The notes beneath the pieces are model-generated. The model had not been told where the DNA came from. It was given only the letters and a program-made list of their open reading frames with translations, and ran no database searches. From the NCBI RefSeq assembly GCF_024323335.1, contig NC_066580.1, positions 259,267,332-259,331,331 of the forward strand: 64,000 nucleotides of DNA, given 5' to 3'. This DNA is from Lathyrus oleraceus. Its lineage: Eukaryota; Streptophyta; Magnoliopsida; Fabales; Fabaceae. Made by a program: the position numbers and the translations under genes. Shown here one piece after another: positions 10,577 through 19,647 of the stretch (positions are counted from its first letter, which is position 1; each line of letters begins with the position of its first letter).

Positions 10577-10628
10577 CCGTCAAGCTCAAACGACGTTAAA
10601 CAAAGCGCTTGTTGGGAGGCAACCCAAC
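10577..10628 (+). promoter_or_regulatory. Conserved post-pol block with RNA hairpin (copy 1)
   Basis: Contains GACGTTAAACAAAGCGCTT followed by a hairpin with arms GTTGGG (10611-10616) and CCCAAC (10623-10628) and loop AGGCAA. The unrelated-in-detail Athila element at 48635-62328 has the same block in the same place after pol (55919-55962). The copy 2 equivalent is at 16488-16539. Function unknown; candidates are RNA export, splicing, packaging or translation control of a downstream ORF. Confidence 0.7.
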
Positions 10629-10714
10629 GTTGTAAGTCTGTATTTTAATTTTTTTCTGCTGTGTGAGTTTTTGCTGTGTTAAATTTTGAAAAAAATTGGG
10701 TTCTGGTTTTTACA

Positions 10715-10868
10715 GTTCGCCCCGCGAACACTGTTCGCCCCGCGAACTGAATTCACAGTTTCAGTTCGCGCCGCGAACAAAGTTCGCCCCGCGAACAGTA
10801 AATAACAGAACTAATTTTTTTTGAAATTTCCTTCAGTTTGCCCCGCGAACAAAGTTCGCCCCGCGAAC
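10715..10868 (+). repeat. GC-rich dyad cluster in 3' tail (copy 1)
   Basis: Six copies of GTTCGCCCCGCGAAC or one-base variants (one has a GCGCC centre, one starts GTTTGC) in three adjacent pairs. The equivalent cluster in copy 2 is 16626-16779. Confidence 0.88.
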
Positions 10869-12518
10869 TGAAAAAAAAAAAAAAAAAAAAACTTTTGTTT
10901 TATGTCATTTTCGTTTCATTCCTATTTTCACGAACTTAGGAGATTCTTTCAACAACCTCGCTACTCCACATCCAAACCTCCAAATTTCAAAACTTCCCCT
11001 CTCCATTCCTTTCTTAAGAGGATTTTGTTGATTATGCTAAGTGGCCTGAGGGCAGGCCAAAATTTTGGGGGGGTGCAGGAGGTGGTGTAAACCATGGCGA
11101 TGAGTTGAAGGAAGATTGAGGAGTTTGTTGAATTTTAGAGTGTGTCTTGATAATTGTATGAATACTTTTTGAAATTTAAGTGTGTTTTAATCAAATATTG
11201 GTTTGCCAACATTTTTGTTTAATTGTTCTTACTCATAAGTCAAGCTTTAAGCAACCGAGAAATGATCACAAAGAAAGAAGCATAGGACACTTCGAGTGGT
11301 GATGATAAGAATTAGTGTCGGCATTTCAAGGTACACTTTATCGCTTTCTAGACTTAACATGAGTAGTTTGATGGTGTGTGCAAATTCCATGTCATAAATT
11401 AATTGAAGTATATGTCATTTTGAATCAAAATAGGACTTAGCCAGTTGTGAGGAGACTTTCCATTGTACACTAAAAAGCGGGAAACCGAGCATTGTTTTAA
11501 CTCATTCTTATCATGCTAAATCATGCATCAATCCATTTTTGTGTGAAATTTTTGAAAATGATAGAGGCATTGTTTGTGAGAAAAACCACTTGACCAAAAA
11601 GTTTGAATCAACTAACCTTGTGAGGAATAATCCTTAGTTAACCCCCTTTGAGCTTAATTTAGGATTCATTTGATTGATCATTGTAAAATCAATTGAAAAT
11701 TGTGGAATAAATGAATCCTAATTTCTTTCGTATCAGTTGAAACCTCAAACCGAGTTGTTTGCAAAATTTTGCCTTTTGCTTATGTCTAAGTAGGGAGCAT
11801 TATTGAATAAATTTGGTTTTGGAATCTAAAGTTGGGGAGAGTAAAGTGAAAAGTTGATTAGAAACTTGGAAAAGTGAGTTTCTATGAAAGGGTAAAAATA
11901 TGAAAAGAAACAAGAAAAAGAAATCACCCTTGAAACCATAGAGCATAGAAAAAATTAGAAAAAGAAAAGCAAAGGAAATGCTCATGGTTGTGTGGATTTG
12001 GAAAGAAAAAGAAAAAGAAAAAGATAGGGATCAAAGAAAGGGAAATTGTGTAGAGTGAATCTTTGGGAATGCTCCCTTAGGATAGGCAATTTGGTTGAAT
12101 TGTCTTAATCATATCCTTTCTTGTAACCTAAGCCACATTACAACCTTTGAAAGACCTCTTGATTCTCATTTTTCACATGATTTGGTACTTGTTGTGATAA
12201 CCGCATGATTTGAGTTGTTGTTGATTTAATTGCTTGGATGAGTGAAAGTAACCCTTCATGTTATTCATCATTATTATGATGTGTGTGTAAGCTTGATTCA
12301 ATTTTGACATATATGGCTTTGAATTCCTTGGAATGATTTTTGCACTTTACCATTTCCCTTATTCATATTTTGTCTAGAATTGAGATAGGTGAATTGAGAA
12401 AATGCCAAACACTTTTGAACCATTTGAATGTTCTTGGTAAATTCTTGTTTCAATCTTTTGTGTCATTGCTTTGATTGTAAGGGTGGAAACTTTTGTTTAG
12501 GGACAAACAAAATGCTAA

Positions 12519-12530
12519 GTTGGGGAGAGT
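12519..12530 (+). promoter_or_regulatory. Polypurine tract before LTR2
   Basis: GTTGGGGAGAGT immediately precedes the LTR start TGTTAGGG. The upstream context GGGACAAACAAAATGCTAAG resembles the PPT context of the other Athila element (ACAAGCAAAGGTTTAAGTG at 60441-60459). The identical tract precedes LTR3 at 18430-18441. Confidence 0.75.
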
Positions 12531-13731
12531 TGTTAGGGACCAATTAGTACTACTTTTTATACCATTTTATTGGTCCCTTTTACCAAGTTTTGATGTAATT
12601 ACACACTTTTATTCTCACTATTTTGTATAAATGCAATTAGGTTTAATTTATTTTGTTTTGAATAGTTATTTCACATATTTGTTAGTTTTGTAGAATTTTT
12701 GGATGAGAAAGCTTTGGATTGCAGCATCATAATATGGAAGATTTTGGATGAAGCTTGCAAAACAAGGAAACTGAGGCAGCTTCAGTTCGCCCCGCGAACA
12801 AAGTTCGCCCCGCGAACTGCATGACAGGACCAGTTCGCCCCGCGAACCCTGCGAATCCAGCAAACTGATTTTTGGGTCAAAAGTGCTGTTTTGAAGGCCA
12901 GCTGTTTTTGCCATTTTGGGTCTGCCTTGGAATTGCTTTTCTGCATTGGATGAGAATGACCAATTAAGGAAATGTCAACTCTTTTAGGAGAGAAAATACA
13001 TTATTCTAGGAATGAATTATTCATTATCATGGATACATTGTACATTGAGATATTTTGTAAGGGAGAAAACAGAGTTTTCTCTTCTTTAACATTCTGTTTT
13101 GTAACAATGGTGATGAGGAGCTAAATCCCTTTTGTCAAGATTGGAGGTAGTAGCTATTCTCATCTGTTTATGTATTCACTTTGATTTATATATGAGATAG
13201 AGATTGTTGATGTATTGATTACTGTTTTTGCTTTAAGTTGAAAACCAGATTTGAGTAGTTGTCGAGAGAGATTACTCGAGTTTAGACATAAAACAGATTT
13301 TCAAGTAGTGAATAAGTTGTAGAGATAGATTTATTCATTACTATTCTTTGATATTGAACATTCAAGGTTGCTATATTGATAGTTAGGTGGAGAGATCGTC
13401 TAAGGATCAATATAGTAACTATCACGATATCATTTAGACATAAATGACTTTGAGAGGATATTTGAACATCATCAATAATCTTGAATCTAATTATTTATCA
13501 TAGGGAATCATAGATATTTGAAATAGTGAACTCCAATCTTGCCAAACTTTTATATTTGTCTAAAACCACTTAATAGTCTTTGTTAACTTTCACTCACAAA
13601 ATATTTCTCCAAACAAAACAACCCTGTTACTTTCTTAACTTATAACATTTGAATTATAGAACGGCGGTAATATTACCCAATCTCTGTGGATACGATACAA
13701 AAATATTTGCCGAAGATATACTCTTTCAACA
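12531..13731 (+). repeat. Athila-like composite, LTR2 (shared middle LTR)
   Basis: 1201 bp. It serves as 3' LTR of the first internal region and 5' LTR of the second. It has three GC dyads (12785-12847), TATAAATG at 12626-12633 and the U3 inverted repeat at 12536-12544/12569-12577. It matches LTR3, not LTR1, at the dyad indel and the T/C site. Confidence 0.93.
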
Positions 13732-13734
13732 AAT

Positions 13735-13753
13735 TGGCGCCGTTGCCGGGGAT
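13735..13753 (+). promoter_or_regulatory. Primer binding site (tRNA-Asp type), second internal region
   Basis: Same sequence and 3-nt spacing after the LTR as the first copy. Confidence 0.9.
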
Positions 13754-13863
13754 TGGTGTCGATATTACAAGCATTGCAATAATTCATTGTTTTAAGTTTT
13801 GTTACTTTTATTGTTATCCCTCTTTTGTTTCACTTGGTTTGTTAGTTTTGAAGATTCTAGTGC

Positions 13864-16479
13864 ATGCGAGGAAAAGCAACTGAGGAGCAACTTCAATTCG
13901 ATCCTGAAATTGAAAGAACACTTCGGAAGCTCAATAGCAAAACACGAAGAAGAAGGAAACTAGCCGAAGAGAGGAACCGGAGAGAAGAAGCATCTACTTC
14001 CGCACTTGTTCAAATCGAAGAAGTGGTTGTAGAGGCTTGTAAAGGAAACATGGCGGATGACAATCGTACCGAAATGTCCGCTAATAGTCCAAGAAGGAAT
14101 GCTCAATTTGCCCGTGGAGGAAGAAATACGGAGATGAAGACCGGAATCCTCCAACTTCTCTATGCAAATCCATTCACCGGAATGGATCATGAAGATCCGT
14201 ACTCCCATCTCATCAAATTCTATGAGATTGCGGGTTCGACGGGAATAGACGAAGCGGGTGAAGAAACATTATTCAAGAGGATGTTCCCACACTCCTTAGT
14301 GGGAAAGGCAAAAGAATGGTACCTTGATCAAGAATCAAGAGTGATGACGGATTGGAATTTGTTAGAAGAAAAGTTCTTAGAAAGATATTTCCCTCAATCC
14401 CGATTCATGGAAGCCAAAACGGCGATTGCAGTATTCACTCAAGGAAGCAACGAGTCTTTAAATGAGGCTTGGGAAAGATTCAAATCAATGTTGAGGAAAT
14501 GTAAGGGACATGGTTTTGATGAGCTCACTCAAATCCATATTTTTTTAAATGGTCTCCAATCAACTCACAGAACACTTTTGGATGCTACCGCGGGTGGCTC
14601 TCTTATGTCAAAGAATGCGGAAGAAGCTAAAGTCATTATTGACCGGATGGCACTCAATGATCGTCAAAGTCAACATGACCGTAGTCCTTCACAACGTAAA
14701 CCGGGAGTTCTTGAGTTAAATACCAATGACGCCATTCTTGCTCAAAACAAGCTACTCTCTCAACAAGTGGAGTTGCTTACTCAACAAATGGCCAAGCTTC
14801 CACAGCAAATGAAGGAAATTCAAGCTTCTCAAGTTCGACATCAAGTAGCATGTTGCGAATTATGTCAAGGGGATCACCCTACTGGTTTTTGTCCTCCACT
14901 GGAAGAAGTAAGCTATGTGAACAATCAAAATCAAGGCTATCAAAGGAACAATCAAGGTTATCAACCATCAAGGTTCAACAATCAAAATTTTCAGCAGCAA
15001 AGTCCTTACCAACATCAAAATTCTCAAGGACAGCAGTCGCAAGGAGGAAGTTCCAAGCTAGAGGATACTCTTCAACAATTCATGCAAGCTTCCATGGCAA
15101 ATCAGAAGAGTAACGAAGCAGCAATTAAAAATCTGGAAACTCAAATAGGCCAACTTGCAAAGCAACTGTCGGAACAAAACGCAGGATCTTCTTTCTCCGC
15201 TAACACTCAACCCAATCCAAAGGAGCACTGTAAAGCAATATTTACTAGAAGTGGTAGAGAGTTGACAGGTGAAAAAAGTGAGGAAATTACAATAGATAAT
15301 GATGTGGATGCTATGCTGGAAAATGAGTATGTGGCTTGTGGAAAGAAGAAAGTGGTAGAAACTGCTCAGTTCGCGCCGCGATCTCCCTTCGCGCCGCGAA
15401 AACAGCAGAACCAACAACTGATGGAAGAGCAGCGGTGTGAAGCGGAAATGAATAAGGAAATCGAACCAAGAAATAAGAAAAAAGGAGACAAAGGAGTGAA
15501 TGTCATTCCAGTTCAACATCTACCATATCCGCACGCACCATCAAAGAAGGATAACGCTAGACACTATGCACGGTTTATGGACATCTTCAAGCAGCTTCAA
15601 ATCAACATTCCATTTGCTGATGCATTAGAACAAATGCCACGGTATGCCAAGTTCATGAAGGACATTCTTACAAAGAAAAGGAGACACGTGGAAGACGAGA
15701 CCATACTGCTTGATGCACGGTGTAGTGCTATCATCCAAAAGACTCTCCCAAGGAAGGAGTCCGATCCGGGCCGGGTTGTTCTACCGGTGACCATTGGAAG
15801 CACATACACTGGAAATGGTTTGATTGACTTGGGATCTAGTATAAATTTAATCCCTCTCTCCATTGTTAAAAGATTAGGGAATGTTGAGATTAAATCGACG
15901 AGAATGACTTTACAACTAGCCGACAAGTCTACCACTTTACCATACGGAATTGCTAAAGACATGTTAGTGAAGGTGGACAAATTCTTGTTTCCGGTAGATT
16001 TCGTAATAGTGGAGATGGATGAGGACCGTGATGTGCCCCTAATTCTTGGAAGACCTTTTATGAAAACAGCTCGGATGATGATCGACGTAGATGATGGACT
16101 AATGAAGGTGAGAGTGCAAGACGAAGAGGTGACCTTTAATCTTTTTAAAGCTATGAAGCATCCACATGACAAACATGATTCATTCCGAAATGATGCAATT
16201 GAAGAAAAATACCATGATGGAAAGGCCCGTCGCAAGGAGTTTCATGTCGGACAAATGGTACTGCTTTTCAAATCAAGGTTCAAGTTATTACCGGGTAAGC
16301 TGAAGCCAAAAGGGTCAGGACCGTTTGTTGTCAAGGAAGTACGGAATTATGGAGCCATTGTAATCGAGGATCCAAAGTCACAAGAGCGTTGGACCGTAAA
16401 TGGTCAAAGACTCAAAGTTTACCATGGTGACGACATAAATCGTGATGTGGATGTCGTGTCTCTATTTAAACCGGGCTAA
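13864..16479 (+). CDS. Gag-protease fused to integrase C-terminal tail (copy 2)
   Basis: 871 codons; the translation appears identical to that of 7953-10568, including the knuckle-like CELCQGDHPTGFC, the protease LIDLGSSINLIP and the integrase tail after about residue 783. That both copies keep this long frame without a stop agrees with very recent duplication and does not by itself show selection. Each copy has its own upstream LTR, so both could be transcribed. Confidence 0.88.
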   Translation: MRGKATEEQLQFDPEIERTLRKLNSKTRRRRKLAEERNRREEASTSALVQIEEVVVEACKGNMADDNRTEMSANSPRRNAQFARGGRNTEMKTGILQLLYANPFTGMDHEDPYSHLIKFYEIAGSTGIDEAGEETLFKRMFPHSLVGKAKEWYLDQESRVMTDWNLLEEKFLERYFPQSRFMEAKTAIAVFTQGSNESLNEAWERFKSMLRKCKGHGFDELTQIHIFLNGLQSTHRTLLDATAGGSLMSKNAEEAKVIIDRMALNDRQSQHDRSPSQRKPGVLELNTNDAILAQNKLLSQQVELLTQQMAKLPQQMKEIQASQVRHQVACCELCQGDHPTGFCPPLEEVSYVNNQNQGYQRNNQGYQPSRFNNQNFQQQSPYQHQNSQGQQSQGGSSKLEDTLQQFMQASMANQKSNEAAIKNLETQIGQLAKQLSEQNAGSSFSANTQPNPKEHCKAIFTRSGRELTGEKSEEITIDNDVDAMLENEYVACGKKKVVETAQFAPRSPFAPRKQQNQQLMEEQRCEAEMNKEIEPRNKKKGDKGVNVIPVQHLPYPHAPSKKDNARHYARFMDIFKQLQINIPFADALEQMPRYAKFMKDILTKKRRHVEDETILLDARCSAIIQKTLPRKESDPGRVVLPVTIGSTYTGNGLIDLGSSINLIPLSIVKRLGNVEIKSTRMTLQLADKSTTLPYGIAKDMLVKVDKFLFPVDFVIVEMDEDRDVPLILGRPFMKTARMMIDVDDGLMKVRVQDEEVTFNLFKAMKHPHDKHDSFRNDAIEEKYHDGKARRKEFHVGQMVLLFKSRFKLLPGKLKPKGSGPFVVKEVRNYGAIVIEDPKSQERWTVNGQRLKVYHGDDINRDVDVVSLFKPG

Positions 16480-18441
16480 TCAGTGGACCGTCAAGCTCAA
16501 ACGACGTTAAACAAAGCGCTTGTTGGGAGGCAACCCAACGTTGTAAGTCTGTATTTTAATTTTTTTCTGCTGCGTGAGTTTTTGCTGTGTTAAATTTTGA
16601 AAAAAATTGGGTTCTGGTTTTTACAGTTCGCCCCGCGAACACTGTTCGCCCCGCGAACTGAATTCACAGTTTCAGTTCGCGCCGCGAACAAAGTTCGCCC
16701 CGCGAACAGTAAATAACAGAACTAATTTTTTTTGAAATTTCCTTCAGTTTGCCCCGCGAACAAAGTTCGCCCCGCGAACTGAAAAAAAAAAAAAAAAAAA
16801 ACTTTTGTTTTATGTCATTTTCGTTTCATTCCTATTTTCACGAACTTAGGAGATTCTTTCAACAACCTCGCTACTCCACATCCAAACCTCCAAATTTCAA
16901 AACTTCCCCTCTCCATTCCTTTCTTAAGAGGATTTTGTTGATTATGCTAAGTGGCCTGAGGGCAGGCCAAAATTTTGGGGGGGTGCAGGAGGTGGTGTAA
17001 ACCATGGCGATGAGTTGAAGGAAGATTGAGGAGTTTGTTGAATTTTAGAGTGTGTCTTGATAATTGTATGAATACTTTTTGAAATTTAAGTGTGTTTTAA
17101 TCAAATATTGGTTTGCCAACATTTTTGTTTAATTGTTCTTACTCATAAGTCAAGCTTTAAGCAACCGAGAAATGATCGCAAAGAAAGAAGCATAGGACAC
17201 TTCGAGTGGTGATGATAAGAATTAGTGTCGGCATTTCAAGGTACACTTTATCGCTTTCTAGACTTAACATGAGTAGTTTGATGGTGTGTGCAAATTCCAT
17301 GTCATAAATTAATTGAAGTATATGTCATTTTTGAATCAAAATAGGACTTAGCCAGTTGTGAGGAGACTTTCCATTGTACACTAAAAAGCGGGAAACCGAG
17401 CATTGTTTTAACTCATTCTTATCATGCTAAATCATGCATCAATCCATTTTTGTGTGAAATTTTTGAAAATGATAGAGGCATTGTTTGTGAGAAAAACCAC
17501 TTGACCAAAAAGTTTGAATCAACTAACCTTGTGAGGAATAATCCTTAGTTAACCCCCTTTGAGCTTAATTTAGGATTCATTTGATTGATCATTGTAAAAT
17601 CAATTGAAAATTGTGGAATAAATGAATCCTAATTTCTTTCGTATCAGTTGAAACCTCAAACCGAGTTGTTTGCAAAATTTTGCCTTTTGCTTATGTCTAA
17701 GTAGGGAGCATTATTGAATAAATTTGGTTTTGGAATCTAAAGTTGGGGAGAGTAAAGTGAAAAGTTGATTAGAAACTTGGAAAAGTGAGTTTCTATGAAA
17801 GGGTAAAAATATGAAAAGAAACAAGAAAAAGAAATCACCCTTGAAACCATAGAGCATAGAAAAAATTAGAAAAAGAAAAGCAAAGGAAATGCTCATGGTT
17901 GTGTGGATTTGGAAAGAAAAAGAAAAAGAAAAAGATAGGGATCAAAGAAAGGGAAATTGTGTAGAGTGAATCTTTGGGAATGCTCCCTTAGGATAGGCAA
18001 TTTGGTTGAATTGTCTTAATCATATCCTTTCTTGTAACCTAAGCCACATTACAACCTTTGAAAGACCTCTTGATTCTCATTTTTCACATGATTTGGTACT
18101 TGTTGTGATAACCGCATGATTTGAGTTGTTGTTGATTTAATTGCTTGGATGAGTGAAAGTAACCCTTCATGTTATTCATCATTATTATGATGTGTGTGTA
18201 AGCTTGATTCAATTTTGACATATATGGCTTTGAATTCCTTGGAATGATTTTTGCACTTTACCATTTCCCTTATTCATATTTTGTCTAGAATTGAGATAGG
18301 TGAATTGAGAAAATGCCAAACACTTTTGAACCATTTGAATGTTCTTGGTAAATTCTTGTTTCAATCTTTTGTGTCATTGCTTTGATTGTAAGGGTGGAAA
18401 CTTTTGTTTAGGGACAAACAAAATGCTAAGTTGGGGAGAGT
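16480..18441 (+). other. Non-coding 3' tail of second internal region
   Basis: Near-identical to 10569-12530: hairpin block 16488-16539 (arms 16522-16527 and 16534-16539), six GC dyads 16626-16779, a run of 20 A, GAAAAA repeats, PPT ending at 18441. Differences seen: T/C near 16574, A/G near 17178, one extra T near 17332, one fewer A in the A-run. Confidence 0.75.
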
Positions 18442-19642
18442 TGTTAGGGACCAATTAGTACTACTTTTTATACCATTTTATTGGTCCCTTTTACCAAGTT
18501 TTGATGTAATTACACACTTTTATTCTCACTATTTTGTATAAATGCAATTAGGTTTAATTTATTTTGTTTTGAATAGTTATTTCACATATTTGTTAGTTTT
18601 GTAGAATTTTTGGATGAGAAAGCTTTGGATTGCAGCATCATAATATGGAAGATTTTGGATGAAGCTTGCAAAACAAGGAAACTGAGGCAGCTTCAGTTCG
18701 CCCCGCGAACAAAGTTCGCCCCGCGAACTGCATGACAGGACCAGTTCGCCCCGCGAACCCTGCGAATCCAGCAAACTGATTTTTGGGTCAAAAGTGCTGT
18801 TTTGAAGGCCAGCTGTTTTTGCCATTTTGGGTCTGCCTTGGAATTGCTTTTCTGCATTGGATGAGAATGACCAATTAAGGAAATGTCAACTCTTTTAGGA
18901 GAGAAAATACATTATTCTAGGAATGAATTATTCATTATCATGGATACATTGTACATTGAGATATTTTGTAAGGGAGAAAACAGAGTTTTCTCTTCTTTAA
19001 CATTCTGTTTTGTAACAATGGTGATGAGGAGCTAAATCCCTTTTGTCAAGATTGGAGGTAGTAGCTATTCTCATCTGTTTATGTATTCACTTTGATTTAT
19101 ATATGAGATAGAGATTGTTGATGTATTGATTACTGTTTTTGCTTTAAGTTGAAAACCAGATTTGAGTAGTTGTCGAGAGAGATTACTCGAGTTTAGACAT
19201 AAAACAGATTTTCAAGTAGTGAATAAGTTGTAGAGATAGATTTATTCATTACTATTCTTTGATATTGAACATTCAAGGTTGCTATATTGATAGTTAGGTG
19301 GAGAGATCGTCTAAGGATCAATATAGTAACTATCACGATATCATTTAGACATAAATGACTTTGAGAGGATATTTGAACATCATCAATAATCTTGAATCTA
19401 ATTATTTATCATAGGGAATCATAGATATTTGAAATAGTGAACTCCAATCTTGCCAAACTTTTATATTTGTCTAAAACCACTTAATAGTCTTTGTTAACTT
19501 TCACTCACAAAATATTTCTCCAAACAAAACAACCCTGTTACTTTCTTAACTTATAACATTTGAATTATAGAACGGCGGTAATATTACCCAATCTCTGTGG
19601 ATACGATACAAAAATATTTGCCGAAGATATACTCTTTCAACA
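18442..19642 (+). repeat. Athila-like composite, LTR3 (3')
   Basis: 1201 bp ending TTTCAACA, followed by the target duplication CGCAT at 19643-19647. Three GC dyads at 18696-18758; TATAAATG at 18537-18544. Confidence 0.93.
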
Positions 19643-19647
19643 CGCAT

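Larger units (their letters stand above)
10569..12530 (+). other. Non-coding 3' tail of first internal region
   Basis: About 2 kb without a credible ORF. In order: a conserved Athila block with a hairpin (10577-10628), six GC dyads (10715-10868), a run of 21 A (10871-10891), a long AT-rich tract, GAAAAA repeats (about 11894-11930 and 12002-12026), and the PPT GTTGGGGAGAGT ending at 12530. In a full Athila element this position holds additional ORFs; here none remains. Confidence 0.75.
6602..19642 (+). mobile_element. Composite non-autonomous Athila-like element, LTR-int-LTR-int-LTR
   Basis: Three LTRs (6602-7820, 12531-13731, 18442-19642) flank two internal regions of 4710 bp each (7821-12530, 13732-18441). 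LTRs begin TGTTAGGGACC and end TTTCAACA. The 5-bp duplication CGCAT flanks only the outer ends (6597-6601 and 19643-19647), so the whole unit descends from one insertion. Repeat periods are 5929 and 5911 bp, the 18-bp difference being an extra GC-dyad unit in LTR1. The two internal regions differ by only a handful of bases by eye (near 10654, 11265, 11420 and the poly-A tract length). Known route: unequal recombination between the LTRs of sister chromatids or homologues. Each internal region has a tRNA-Asp-type PBS, one gag-protease-integrase-tail ORF, a 2-kb non-coding tail and a PPT. Confidence 0.92.

Noticed and set aside
10871..10891. Run of 21 A as a LINE/SINE or processed-transcript tail
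   Set aside because: It occurs at the same place in both internal copies (21 and 20 A), has no target duplication or retroposon body in front of it, and lies inside the element's 3' tail.
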